Below are positions 45,083-57,326 of a stretch of 64,000 nt of DNA, piece by piece. Under the pieces are notes generated by a model that worked only from the letters and a program-made list of their open reading frames with translations, was not told where the DNA came from and made no database searches. How positions within the stretch are numbered: position 1 is the first letter of the stretch; each line of letters begins with the position of its first letter. Source of the DNA: Butyriboletus loyo (Eukaryota > Basidiomycota > Agaricomycetes > Boletales > Boletaceae); assembly GCA_038093515.1 (NCBI GenBank), contig JBBPSI010000016.1, positions 180,743 through 244,742 on the forward strand. Direction: 5' to 3'. A program made the translations under genes and the position numbers.

Positions 45083-47776
45083 ATGGAGCACGGAGCCTTC
45101 CACAGCACGACAAACATCGTTCCTCATCGACGTGTACCAGATGTCCCCGAGGATGTTGACTTTCTCATGGAGCATTTGAATGACCCCAACTTCGACTACC
45201 ATTCAGAGTTGCAATCACTCTCAGACTCTAGCACAGAGGTGTTCGAGCTCGAGAAGAAGAAGGTCTCCGGTGCCAGCTCTGTCCATCTTTCAGAGTTCGA
45301 TGTACAGTCTCGTTCAGAGTCCACAAGGTATTCCTCCGCATCTGGGACGGAGACCCAAGGCACTGCATTCGAGTATGACGAGTAAGTGGAACACAACTCG
45401 TTCCGTTCCGTTCTTCTGATTACTGCTCGACAGCGAATCGCCTTACCCTGAGGTCCGCGCCGCTATTTCCAGTGTCGATGACCCCACGATACCCGTCAAC
45501 ACATTCCGCACGTGGCTACTTGGTCTGTTCTACACAGTACTCGTCTCCGCAATGAATCAGCTCTTCAGTATGCGATGTCAGTATATTCTTTCTCTAGTCC
45601 ACAATCAAACTGACACTCGCCTTCAGATCCTACCGTCATTATTACAGGCGTTGTTGCTCAGTTGACAGCCTTGCCCCTTGGAAAAGCCCTTGAGCGTATT
45701 CTTCCTACGACCCGCTTCCACACCTTTGGTTATACCTGGACGCTCAACCCTGGTCCTTTCAACATCAAAGAGCATGTCCTGATCACCGTTATGGCCAACG
45801 TAGTTGTCAACGGCGCATATGCGACCAATATTGTCGCCACGCAGCGCTTTTTCTACCACCAGACGATTAGCCAGGCTTACGAGATCATGCTTGTTCTCTC
45901 GACGCAGTTGATTGGCTTCTCTCTGGGTGGCCTGCTCCGCCGTTTCATCGTCTACCCCAGTAGCATGATCTGGCCCGGTGCCTTGGTCAACTCCGCGCTC
46001 TTCAATACTCTTCACAGGTCCTATGGCAAGCCTGACCACCGCCACATTTCTCGGGAAAAGTTCTTTGCTATCGTTACTGCATGCAGCTTTGCGTGGTACT
46101 TTGTTCCCGGCTTCCTTTGGACTGGCCTCAGTGTTTTCAACTGGGTGTGCTGGATCGCACCAAATAATGTTGTTGTCAACAGCTTGTTTGGCACGAATAC
46201 AGGCCTTGGCATGGGTATTTTAACGTTCGACTGGTCCATGATATCCTACTTTGCCAACCCTCTCGTCGCACCAGTGCGTTCATCTCTTTAAATGTCATTG
46301 TATTCGCCTCATCTCCTTTTCTAGTGGTGGTCAGAGGCAAATACAGGTGTTGGCTTCTTTATCTGTTTTTGGATCATTGCACCCATCCTTTACTGTGAGC
46401 TGTTTGTTTTCGTCGCCAGAATCTCATTCTCAACCCCACTTTCCAGACACAAACAGCTTCTTCACGAGTTACTTGCCCATATCGGCGTCCGTCGCCTTCG
46501 ATAACACTGGTATGCCTTTCGATCCAACAAGAGTTGTCACCAACGGCATTTTCGACAATACAAAATACGAGGCATACTCCCCAGCATTCCTCCCTGCCAC
46601 ACTGGCGCTCGCTTATGGTCTTGCATTTGCTTCGTTCTCATCCATCGTTGTCCACACCTTCCGTCAGTATCTTTCCATTTTTACAACCCTCTTGTCTGAA
46701 TCCTATTCTCAGTATGGTACCGTCGTGATATTCTCAGACGCTTCAGGAGCAATCTGAAGGACGAGCGCGATGTCCACTCGCGCCTCATGCAAGCATATGC
46801 GGAAGTTCCTCAATGGTGGTATGCATTGTTGGGAATCACAATGATGATACTTCTGTTTGCCACGGTTGAGATCTACCCCACCGAGCTTCCCATTTGGGGA
46901 GTTTGCTTTGCGTTGTTCCTCGCTGTGCTCTTGGCCATCCCTATTGGCGTGATCCAGGCAATCACAAATCAACAAATCGCACTTGCCGTTATGTATGAAC
47001 TCATCGCCGGCTACGTACTTCCAGGCAAACCCGTGGCCGTCATGATCTTCAAAGGCATCGCTTTTTCTGGCACAAACCAAGCGGTCGGGTTCGCTGGTGA
47101 CCTGAAGCTTGGTCACTACATGAAGATTCCACCGCGTCTTATGTTCATCGCTCAGGTGATCGCTGCTTTTGTTAGCAGTATCGTGGTCACTCTCGTTCAG
47201 GACTGGATGTTTGCAAACATCGTGGACTTTTGTCAACCCGGCCAACCTCAGTCCTTCACATGTCCCTCGACGACTGTATTCGCTACCGCTTCGCTGCTAT
47301 GGGGAGGCATTGGACCACAGAGACTCTTCAGCCCGGGGGCAATGTATAGTCCAATCTTGTGGTTCTTTTTCATTGGCGCCGTGCTTCCTATTCCCTTCTA
47401 CTATCTCGCGCGCCGATTCCCTCTTTCCTACTGGCGTTACATCAACATCCCCGTCATCTTTTCCGGACTTGGTTACATGCCCCCCGCGACAGGCATAAAC
47501 TACGTCTCGTGGCTCCTGGTGGGCTTCATCTTCCAGTGGTTTATGCGCCGCTACCATTTCCGATGGTGGATGCGCTACAATTACATTCTAGCCGCAGCGC
47601 TTGACGCTGGAGTTTCGATCAGCATACTTGTCATTTTCCTTACCCTGCAGCTGCCCAAGGGTGGTGTCACTCTCAACTGGTGGGGCAACACTGTTTGGCA
47701 GAACACCGCTGACGCTCTTGGCACACCGCTCCGTGTGGCGCCTCCCGGACAGATTTTTGGTCCATCGACATGGTGA
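45083..47776 (+). CDS. OPT-family oligopeptide transporter
   Basis: A proton-coupled peptide or glutathione transporter of the plasma membrane. The start ATG at 45083 gives MEHGAFHSTTNIVPHRRVPD, an acidic cytosolic N-terminus of about 120 residues. Family landmarks: VNTFRTWLLGLFYTVLVSAM, WTLNPGPFNIKEHVLITVMA (the NPGPF..KEH signature), QTISQAYEIMLVLSTQLIGF, SFTCPSTTVFATASLLWGGI, and IPVIFSGLGYMPPATGINYV near the C-terminus. About 12-16 hydrophobic segments. Six introns lie mainly in the first half. The end is PPGQIFGPSTW, TGA 47774-47776. About 780 aa, normal for OPT proteins. Confidence 0.9.
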
Positions 47777-48235
47777 CCACCCGCGACATACTTGTTGTAC
47801 TCATATACTCTGTACATCTTTTGCGTGCCTTGCCCTACATATCTGTTGGCCGCGACCTCACATTTTCTTCCCGTCGGCTTGGCCCTCATGCCCCAACTGC
47901 TTCACCGTTCTTTCTAACCTATTAAACACATTTTGCATTTCTTCGCATTACCATTTTTTTTCTGGGTTTTACATTCGGGCAACCATTTCATCTAGGTTGC
48001 GCATTGTATGTACCAAGTAGCTGCGCCTACTGATGAATAACAACCACCTCATTCCCCAAATCTGACACGCTTGAGAAATCTCATTGTCCGAAATGTTTTC
48101 GGCCTGCTAGCTGTGCTTGATGGTTATTTTCGAAAGCTGGACAGCGCCAATGTGAGGGTAAAAGTGATAGTATATGACCATTGTGACGTGTGTCAGAAAA
48201 CACTTTGAGAAACAGATGGGAGGATTATCAATAGA
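47777..48235. other. Convergent intergenic region, OPT / PRP19
   Basis: About 460 bp of pyrimidine-rich 3' flanking sequence for both genes. No coding or RNA gene is evident. Confidence 0.6.
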
Positions 48236-49853
48236 CTACTCAGGAACGCCCAAAATCTTGACCTCTCTCCCGCTGGTAGCCCAAAGTTCCCTCCCTTGAT
48301 TACCAAACACAATATCTGTCACGTCACTTGCCTCCTCGAAACGAACCAGTTCTTCCCAGGTTTTGTGTGCAAACAGACGAATACCCTCATTGCCAGCGAC
48401 GCCAAAGAAATTGGCGCTATAATCGTAAATGACTTTGTTGATCTTGAACGTGTCACCAAGCGGTATGGAATGTGCGGTCGTCATTTTCCTGAGATCCCAG
48501 ATAGCCACAGAGGACAGGCTATCAGGTGCTAAAAGGTGATACCCGTTTTCGGAGAACGACAAGGTATGGACCAAGAACGGTGTACCCTCGGGCGAAATGG
48601 TAGCAGCCGGGGCACCTGAGCGAACGTCAGATATTTGAATCTTTGATGAAGGCGTCCCAAGCGCGAGCAGTGCACCGTCCGGATGGATAGCAAGCGAACT
48701 GATGGGTTCGTCTATAGGAGTAGAGTGATACACCTGAGAGAAGTTGGAAAGGTCGTGCAGGGAGTATGTTTTGTCGAGGGAAGAGTACGCAACTAGCGTA
48801 GACGTTGGGTGAATGACTAAACCAGTCAAGTCGCTTTTGTGGGTCTTGATGGTGGCTTTAGGCAGATACTCGCCAGAAGCACTGTCATGCGACCAGATTT
48901 TAGCAATCTTGTCAGCACCAGCAGACAACAACAATGTGGGTTCGCCATCTCGTTCTCGGAAAGCGACACGATTGACTTTCTTCGTGTGTCCCTTGAGAGA
49001 TGCAAGCACTTTGTCCGTGCTTCTGTCATAGAGTTGCACAATTTTGTCGTTGCCACCAGTCAAAAACTGAGAGGTGTTCATGCGTGAGATGGCAATTGAA
49101 TTAATACCGGCAGGAGAGGCCGAGTGGAGGGAGGAAATGGTTTGTTTCGCCACAAAAGTTTTGACTTCTGCGGGGGTACTGTGTCCAGCGGGTGCTTTGC
49201 GCTTCTTACGCGTGGCAGACAAACTCTGCTGAGTTTCGTCAATTTGGTCGATGACATGCTTTGGTAGAGTGGCTGGGGGAGCCTCTTCGGTCATTTCGAT
49301 GTCTGCACCATTGGTTGGTGCGGACGGTATGCCCATGCTAGCTTGAACGTTGGCCAGGGCCCTGTACGTCTACCTGTTAGGGCAGGAACGCGGGAATAAG
49401 AGCGCAGGACGTACTCTCTGGCAGCGTCGCGTTCTCGGATGAGACGAGCAACGACGCGGCTAGCTGCGTCCTGTGCGTAGAGGGCATAGCTCAGCTCTTG
49501 CCTGGTGTTATTGTATTGTTGTTTTAGCGCGAAGGTCTCCAAGACGAGGGCGTCCCATTCGTTTTGAAGGGTATGGAGAAGAGCGGGGATGGAGGTTGCG
49601 GTTGGTGGTCTCGGGGGCGCAGCCTTGGGGTCTGGGACGATATCAGTGCACCGAAGGAGGGGGGTCGAGGACGGGAACACGAACTAGCTTTGATTGAGAG
49701 GAGGTCAGATTCCTCAAGCTTTTCGCCGGTGAGGGGGTCAGTGCCATTGTCGTTGATGTACTTGAGGATGAGACGGCGCTCGTAGACATGACCCGACTTC
49801 GCAGATACGACGGGGTCCTGCGGAGGCTCACCAGAAATACCGCAGAAAAACAT
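48236..49853 (-). CDS. PRP19: PRP19 U-box E3 ligase and splicing factor
   Basis: Core of the NineTeen complex that activates the spliceosome. The start ATG at 49851-49853 gives [20 protein letters not shown], the U-box (about residues 1-55: [32 protein letters not shown]). After an intron come [20 protein letters not shown] and [14 protein letters not shown], the tetramerising coiled coil. The WD40 domain includes [60 protein letters not shown] and [19 protein letters not shown], ending [11 protein letters not shown] with the stop at 48236-48238. Three exons, about 500 aa. It diverges from SGT2 with 105 bp between starts. Confidence 0.94.
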
Positions 49854-49958
49854 ATCGAACTCGTGGTCGTCGTCACCGTCGACGCGTCTCAGCAGACTGT
49901 GCAGTTTTGTTGTTGGCTGTTTGCTTTGCAGATTGGGCACTGACCACCATCAACGACG

Positions 49959-51192
49959 ATGGCAGACGTGAAGAAACAGCAACTCGTCCTCTCCTTTGTC
50001 GATTTTCTCAACGAATCCATACAGGACGGCACCGTCAAGGACGATGACAAGGAGAGTCTCGAGATCGCGAGTACGTTGTCCGCTTGTCCACATCTCACAT
50101 CTCACCCGATGCATCCTTTCCAGTCCAATGCATCGGCGAGGCCTTTGGGGTAGATCCATCCAATGATACCCAGCGCAAGCAACTCAACATCAAACCAGCA
50201 AAGTTGCAGACCATATTTGAGGTCTTCCTCAAAACAAGAGACAAAGTTGGATCACCGTCGTCCGCATCACCATCACCCCCATCCACCTCTGCACCACCCA
50301 AGTCCCCGTCCGCAGAGGACAAGAAGAAAGCAGAGAAGCACAAGCAGGCCGGAAACACACAAATGTCCGCCAAAAAGCATGATGCGGCAATTGATTCGTA
50401 CTCCAAGGCAATCGCCCTCGACCCCACCAATGCCGTCTATTTCTCCAACCGCGCCGCCGCCTGCTCTAGTAAAGGAGACCACGCCTCCGCAGTCGAAGAT
50501 GCAAAGAGGGCCATCGAGGTCGACCCCTCCTTCGCCAAAGCTTATTCTCGCCTCGGGTATCCCCTTTGTTCCGTGGCATCCGTCATGAACCGCTGACTCG
50601 CCTTTTCAGCCATGCATATTACAGTTTGAGCGACTACAAGGCCGCTACGGCCGCGTTCAGAAAGGGCACCGAACTGGATCCGACAAACGAGAATCTCAAA
50701 TCAGGCCTCAAGAATGCAAAAGACCGCTTGTCTCCTGAGGATGAGGATGATGGCCCTCCACCGCTCATGCCCGAGGATCAGCTTCGCTCGTCATCTCCGC
50801 CCCCGGACTCCGCTCGTTCGGATGCAGCGCCCAACTTGGCAGCCCTGGGGGATATGTTCGGCGGAGGGGGAGGCATGCCCAACATGGCAAGCATGATGAA
50901 CAATCCGATGATGATGCAAATGGCACAACAATTAATGGCCAACGGTGGTCTGGAAAGACTCATGTCCAATCCGGCCGTGGCAAATATGGTACGCTCGTCT
51001 TCGTCTGCTTCTGGATGACTCACATCTATTCGCCATCAGATGAATCGTGTTCAGAACGGACAAATGCCTTCAATGGAGGAGCTCATGTCCGATCCAACGT
51101 TGAGAGATCTGTACGTCTACTCTCACCTCCGATGGAACGGTTGCTAATCAAGGCATAGTGCTGGCCAATTTGCCACGGGCAATGGTAGATGA
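49959..51192 (+). CDS. SGT2: SGT2/SGTA small glutamine-rich TPR co-chaperone
   Basis: Receives tail-anchored proteins and passes them to the GET pathway. The start ATG at 49959 gives MADVKKQQLVLSFVDFLNES, the N-terminal dimerisation domain (with IQCIGEAFGVD after intron 1). Three TPRs follow: AEKHKQAGNTQMSAKKHDAA, NAVYFSNRAAACSSKGDHAS and, after an intron, HAYYSLSDYKAATAAFRKGT. The C-terminus is Met/Gly/Asn-rich (NMASMMNNPMMMQMAQQLMA and PSMEELMSDPTLRDL), the client-binding part. The end is GNGR, TGA 51190-51192. Five exons, about 355 aa. Confidence 0.93.
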
Positions 51193-51516
51193 TGAAACTC
51201 CAGTTCCTGGGGAGGAGGGTGTTCGTTGTCGGATCAATCTACTTGAAGTCGTATTGGAGTTTTAAAGCTTAGCTTCGAGCTCCTCTTCTAGTGCATAGAA
51301 TGCATATAAAGACTCGGCGGAAGAGATATCCACCGTTAAAGATATCAATAAGTACATGTAAATTACGACACAGATTGAATGTGTGATGGGGCGAATAGAA
51401 TAGGTGATGGCTTGCCTACGTATACATATTGAACCAGGAAACTAAATAACTGACCATTTATACGATAAACACGGAATCATTTAATTATTTTGAGTGACAT
51501 CGCAGAGAGGCGGATT
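51193..51516. other. Convergent 3' flanks, SGT2 / Myb-C2H2 gene
   Basis: About 320 bp, AT-rich toward 51480. No gene seen. Confidence 0.6.
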
Positions 51517-54364
51517 CTAGGTGTTGAAAGAACCCTGTGTTTGATGATTGGATACTTCCGAACTGCTGTTGCCTGTCTGACGCTCGGAAGATGATGGAGC
51601 GGACACTTGAACGCGCATCTTCTCCGCTAACTTGCGGCTTAAAGCGGGAGGAACGAGATCCAGCTGTTTGGGAAGGTCCACTGGATGGCCCTGAAAAAAG
51701 AAAGAAAGAAAGAAGAGCGAACTGAGTGCTGTGCCCGTTACTGACACTCATACTTACATGGGCCAAGTGATAACGGAGGCCACTCAGTTGTTTGTAACGA
51801 TTAGGGCAATTTTCATGAGGACATTTGTACTGTTTCTTTGTCTTGTCTTCCCCTTCACTCGACGTTACAGTGGATGTTTCCACGGATGCAGGGACCGCAA
51901 GACCGCTTATATAGGTGGAAACAAAGCTAGAGGTGATGGCATGTTGGAAATGGGCCTTCGAACTGGGACAGATAGCAGTCAGACAATGGCCATCATATCA
52001 ACAATCAAGCTCACATCTGGAGATGGTACTGTAGTCCATTGATGCTCTGATGCATACGTCAACCGAAATGAGTGCGTCATAAAGGGTCTGTGCATACCTT
52101 CCAAGATTTACCACATCCCTCCAGGCCACACCTATACGGTCTGTCCCCTCCCGAGTCTTCCGGATGTGCGGTTTTGTTGTGATCCGAAAGGTCACGCGAG
52201 GTGCAATAACACGCACGACTCGACGTTGCGTTTGAAGGCCAGCAACTCTCGTGGCCACAAGCATAAGGTTTGATGGAAGGACTGTGGTGCATGAGGAACA
52301 CTGAAGATCCCTTGGCTTCACAGGGACTTACTCGGGGGTTGCTTGCAAATCCGACGACAAACGCAACGGCACTTGCGAGTTGGGTCGTTTCCTAGAAACG
52401 GACCCGCCATTTTTCTGCTTTGGAACGGCGTGAAAGGATTGAGGGCGATGATCATCAGGGTTGGTCGACGAGCGATCCAATGCAGGTCGTTTTGAGTACG
52501 GCATTCCTATAGAACGAGGGGAAGCAGTTGACCGTTGGACCAGTTGTGATGAATTGACGGTATAGTAGTGGTCAGGCGTTGCACAAGATGAACTCGCTTC
52601 TGGTTGGGTGAATGTGTTTACATTGCGGCGCTCAGGTTGTTGCAGAGCATATCGGGTTTCAGACGAGGGAGTGGTTAATGGCCTCGACGACTGGTGACTG
52701 TGGCGGCTCTGGTCTGGCTGCACGTGGTTGTGGTGATATTCGCCATGCTGCTCTTGGCCATGCATGGTCTCCACAACTCGTGCACGAGAAGGGTCACGCT
52801 GATGAGCATAATGATAGCTGGGACGTGATTCGGAGAGGGAAAGCGGATCAGGAGCAGGAAGAAGAGTGTGCTGAGCATTGACGTCAAGCTGTGGTTCTGG
52901 AGACGCGTGATAGTACGTGTCGGGTTTGTCAAGAAGCGAAACTGAAGTCATCGATGATGACATGTGGCTCGCCTGCTGCTCAGGGAGCTGTGAGGTTGCA
53001 AAATAGGAATCGGCGGAGCTTGAGGCCCGAAGAGAGCTGCTTTGAGGTGTCGGCTGGTGTCGAGTTGTCAATGCAGCATGCGAGAGGCTACAATCCTCGT
53101 GTCCAATAGATGCCGTGTAATGATCGACCTGCACAGGATGAGCGGAAGTGTGAACCGGGATGGTCGTGTGCGGCACACTCCGTTGGAGCTGATGAAATTG
53201 ATGCGGACAATCGTTGTATATGTTGCTTTGCTGCATGTCCTCAGTGTAGGTGGCCTGAGGGGTTGGCGATGTGGAGCTGACGGAGACTGCACAAGTCGAT
53301 GACGAAGACTCGTAATCGAATGGAGCGAACACGGCTGTTGAGGTGTTGTCCGGCGGGACGGAGGCAGTTGGAAGCACTGGCGATTGGCGTCCATTAGAAG
53401 CCATGGCCTCGGCGTCATTTTCATACCGGACTGCGTGCTGTGAAGACGACAAGGCTGAGCTGAGTGACGAGGAGGAGTAATGAAATGGAGCAGTGTAGTC
53501 GACCAATTGCGGGATAAGCTGTGCATGCTGCACTGGCCGTGCTGGATCGCCTAGGACATCGACACTATTACGGGATGGGGCGTGGCTCGACGGTGGAGCG
53601 GATGAACGTGGGTCGACCCGTGACAATGAGTCGTCCCAATAGGGTGGGGGCTCGATCATTGGAAGTGATGGCCAGACGGAATGATTGGAGTAGTCACAAG
53701 ACGAGCAAAGCGACGCCCCGGGAACGATTTTTGAGGATGGTACGCCGTGATCGGCAAGGGAGGCGGTCGCTCGTTTTCGCTCAAGCAGCCTCCACCTGGG
53801 AGAGGTGTGAGGGAGAGGGACACGAATGAAGGGAGGAGAGAGTCGAGTACCTGTTACGGCAGGCCAGGCCACTGCGTTGGAGCTCTTGGCCGACGCGGCC
53901 CCATTTGCCACCGAGACGGTTGTAGGCGGCGATGAGCTTTTCGTCCTCGTCGGTCGTCCAGTCGTCTTTCTTGAGAGAAGGATCGAGGGCCTCGCGATAA
54001 CGCTTTGAGCACGCGTCGTCGGTACGGCCGGGGATGTTCCTGGCGATGACGGCCCATTTCGCGGAATGGATCTCATAGAGCTCCAAAAGGAGATTATCTT
54101 CTTCTTTCGTCCAGGCGGTTTTCTTCACGCTCGGCGATAGGGAATGAAGCCACCGCTAGGAGGTCGATATTGAGAGAATGTGAGATCGGCGGACTGGAAG
54201 GGAGATGGGGGATAGCTTGCCTTCCTGCACGCCTTATTAGTCCTGCCCGGGACCGATAAAGCGACGGCCTTCCAGTTGTCGACCTGGCCGTGCACAGCGA
54301 CGGCGTTGGCGAGGAGCTGATCTTCGCGGGCGGTCCAGGGACGACCGACGGCGCGTTCGGTCAT
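51517..54364 (-). CDS. Transcription factor joining three Myb repeats and three C2H2 zinc fingers
   Basis: The N-terminus has three Myb repeats: R1 VGRPWTAREDQLLANAVAVH to GRTNKACRK, joined over an intron starting with GC (54220 down to 54156) to RWLHSLSPSVKKTAW; R2 TKEEDNLLLELYEIHSAKWA; R3 DDWTTDEDEKLIAAYNRLGG. About 550 Ser/His/Gln-rich residues follow. A 50-nt intron after DLQATP keeps the frame into finger 1 (KPYACGHESCW to HNKTAH). Finger 2 is YRCGLEGCGKSWK plus a 32-nt exon giving SINGLQYHLQ and then SKAHFQHAI. Finger 3 is YKCPHENCPNRYKQLSGLRY with HLAHGHP, Sfp1-like. The end is QGSFNT, TAG 51517-51519. The start is uncertain: ATG 54364 is used; in-frame ATGs up to 54478 would overlap the PRP17 start. 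Confidence 0.75.
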
Positions 54365-54476
54365 GAAGGGCGAGTTAGATACAGCTTTGTTGGGGGCGAG
54401 CTTAGATTGCACGAGTTCATATAAGCTGCCTAGGAGGTCTCTGATTACATAACTCTCCGTCCTCGCCATCGCCATC

Positions 54477-56566
54477 ATGTCCCTCCTCCACGCCTACGCC
54501 TCGGACGACGACAACGACGACGACAACATCGCCAAAGACACCTTTGGAATCGCCAACATCCCCGCATCAAAGAAAATACGCACCCTTGAACCACGCGCCG
54601 TCTCCACCAATCCCGCGCCGCATGTCCTCCAACAAGTGCGTCCGACTCCTCCTCTCTTCCTCCGTGCTCATCCTCTACCCACAGGACCCCCTCAGCCACA
54701 CCTCTCTCGTCACACGTCCAACAGACACACAGATGAACGTCAACATACCCTATCACGACATGGTCCTGCCTCTCCAAGGCCCCGAGAATCCATTCGCTGA
54801 TCGGAATCGTTTCCTCAACCAAAACGCACTTGCCGGCCACGTTGAGGAGCAGGCTATGTCCGACCATGCCTTCAAGGCACAGCATCTCACCCACTCCATT
54901 CTCGGTTACTCCGTCAATCCTTCCGTCGACCCCAACGCGCCCTCCATCCTTGGCTCCCTCGACAGCGCCCGTCAGAATGGCTTCGCCACCGTGGACTCCA
55001 TGCGGCCCACCAACGCCCAGAAGAAGGACCTCAAACGCAAAAGAAAGGGCAAGGGCAACTTGGACATCCTCGACGGTGAAGACGCTTACGTCGGTCCATG
55101 GGCTGCATGGGAGGGTGAGGAGCAAGCCGGCTTCTTGGATGGTGTCGAAGAGGAAGAGGCAGGCGAACAACCCGAACAAGAAGAGGAGCCAGAGCCCCTA
55201 GTCGTCAAGAAGAAAGCAAAACCCAAGCGCGGCGGTGTTGGCCAAGAGACCTCCGTGTTCCATGGCAAGTCTATGGCCGATTACCAGGGCAGGACCTACA
55301 TGCATCCTCCCTTCGCGGACGCGCCACATCTTTCCGCCGAGGCCGGCTCCCAAGAGACCTTTATCCCCAAGGCGTGTATCCATACATGGACCGGCCACAC
55401 GCAGGGCGTATCTGCCATTCGTCTCTTCCCCGAGACGGGCCACCTTTTGCTCAGTGGATCGATGGACACCAAGATCAAGGCACGTCGCGAGTTTACCTTC
55501 TTTCTTCCCACCCTCATTCCTGACATCTGCCTGTATTCGTAGCTTTGGGACGTATATACTCATGGAAACTGTCTCAGGACTTTCCACGGACACGTTCAAG
55601 CTGTCAAGGATGTCACCTTTTCAAACGACGGTAGAAAGTTCCTGTCCTGTGGTTACGATCGTCAAATGAAACTGTGGGATACTGAAACTGGTCAGTGTCT
55701 CAAGCGGTTCAGCAACGGCAAGACTCCCTACGTTGTCCGTTTTCACCCCGACGATGATAAACAGCATATCTTTCTTGCCGGTATGTCGGACAAAAAAATT
55801 ATTCAGGTATGCCTTGTGTCCAGCTCAATATCTCGTAGAGGGTGTTGACATGTTGTTCCTAGTATGATATGAATTCGGGCGAGATCACGCAGGAATATGA
55901 CCAACACTTGGGACCTGTAAACACGATCACGTTTGTGGACGAAAATCGTCGGTTTGTCACTACGTCGGACGACAAAACCATCCGGGCTTGGGATTATGAT
56001 ATACCGGTCGTGATCAAATACATCGCGGAACCCCATATGCATTCTATGCCGGCTGTCACTTTACATCCCTCGAGTTCGTATCGCGTTCTTCTTGACACGG
56101 CTTTCCCGTTGTCTGACGCATTGGCACTTTGATGTGAATATAGAAAAGTACCTTGCCGCGCAGTCATTGGACAACCAGATTCTCGTGTACAGCACGGACA
56201 ATTTCCGTCAGAACAGGAAGAAAAGGTTCGCGGGACACTCTGTGGCAGGGTATGCCTGCCAGGTGGGGTTTTCCCCGGATGGAAAGTGGATCAGCAGCGG
56301 AGACAGCGAGGGAAACGTGGTGTTTTGGGATTGGAAAAGTGGCCGAATCAAGTCACGTCTCAAAGCGCACTCGAAAGTGGTGATTGCCCACGAGTGGTTG
56401 CCACATGAAACCGTGAGTGGGATCGCCATCGCGACGTCTCGCAGGCACTGATGGTTAGCATGCAGTCGAAAGTAGTAACAGCCTCCTGGGATGGATTAAT
56501 CAAGCTATGGGTGAGTGTTGTAGGGTCGGAAGGAGTACATGAGCTGACGGTTTTGTCCAGGACTAA
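54477..56566 (+). CDS. PRP17: PRP17/CDC40 WD40 splicing factor
   Basis: A second-step spliceosome factor. The start ATG at 54477 gives [20 protein letters not shown]. The N-terminal half contains [40 protein letters not shown] and [13 protein letters not shown], then STVFHGKS-type residues ([20 protein letters not shown]). Seven WD repeats start at [20 protein letters not shown] and include [60 protein letters not shown] and [15 protein letters not shown]. The last exon is only D plus TAA (56561-56566), so the final WD closes at the last splice. The order of motifs is typical for PRP17. About 570 aa. Confidence 0.92.
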
Positions 56567-57059
56567 ATTGACGTCACTGATAACAAGTATAGTATGCGCA
56601 TCAGAAAACTTAATTTCATTACCCTTGCCCATTTTTCTTCGTCAGTATTTTTGGTGCACCCCAATCAGCAGGTAAGGCGGTTCGCATTCCCTTCTGAGCC
56701 CCAAAGAGAGACGTGGGTGGTCCTGGTGGACCCTCGCGATGGATCCGATGCCTGGGGGAGATAAGCAGAGGTGGGTCATGCGGCCGGAGTTTCAGGGTGC
56801 GTTGGGCCACTTCAACCACCCGAAAAGATTTTGGGATGCAAGATTTTAATACAAGGTGCTTCGCGAAGCCGAGGGGCGCATGGCTTGTGCCTGCATTTCC
56901 CCCGAATGAAAAAAAGTGCGCGGCGGTCGAAGTGAACAACTCTTCCTGAATGGCCCAGTGACCGCGACCGGCATACCGTTTTCTCATATCCGTCGTCCCC
57001 AGGATCCCAATAAAAGCTTGTCCTTCTCCGCGCCGTTTCCCTGCACAATCAGGACTATC
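56567..57059. other. Intergenic / promoter region of the small secreted peptide
   Basis: About 490 bp. A TATA-like CAATAAAAG at about 57008-57016 lies 45 bp before the ATG. No gene seen. Confidence 0.5.
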
Positions 57060-57326
57060 ATGGTCGTCACAAAGTGCTACCTAGCGCTCTTCCTGGCTTG
57101 TCTTGTCCAAGTTTCGCTCGCTCTCCCAGTACGCTCGCTCCTTTCCTCCCTTATGGCTGAACTGATCACTCCCTTGCAGTTGGCAGCCGAACTCGTCACT
57201 CGGGACTCCAAGGTATCACTCCATCTTTTGACCAGCTAGATGCGACCTTTATGAATACTTGCTGTATAGGGTCCCGTGGCGGATGGATTCGGCGGCGGCG
57301 GCGGTAATGGTCCTCCTGACTGGTAG
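57060..57326 (+). CDS. 52-residue secreted Gly-rich peptide
   Basis: A three-exon gene missed by a simple frame scan. Exon 1 from ATG 57060 gives MVVTKCYLALFLACLVQVSL then ALP, a signal peptide. Exon 2 gives LAAELVTRDSK, and exon 3 GPVADGFGGGGGNGPPDW with TAG at 57324-57326. Both introns are GT-AG with normal lengths and keep the phase. The mature part is about 30 residues, with a Gly run and an aromatic C-terminus and no cysteine. No CaaX end, so it is not a mating pheromone precursor of the usual kind. I do not know a family for it. It could be a small secreted signalling or effector-like peptide. Confidence 0.6.

Noticed and set aside
43128..47776. TauD-like dioxygenase and OPT transporter as a sulfur-nutrient cluster
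   Set aside because: The two genes diverge over 580 bp, but two genes of broad families are too little evidence for a pathway.
54475..55179. 234-codon minus-strand frame over PRP17 exon 2
   Set aside because: It is the reverse shadow of the PRP17 coding sequence, with low-complexity Arg/Gly ends.
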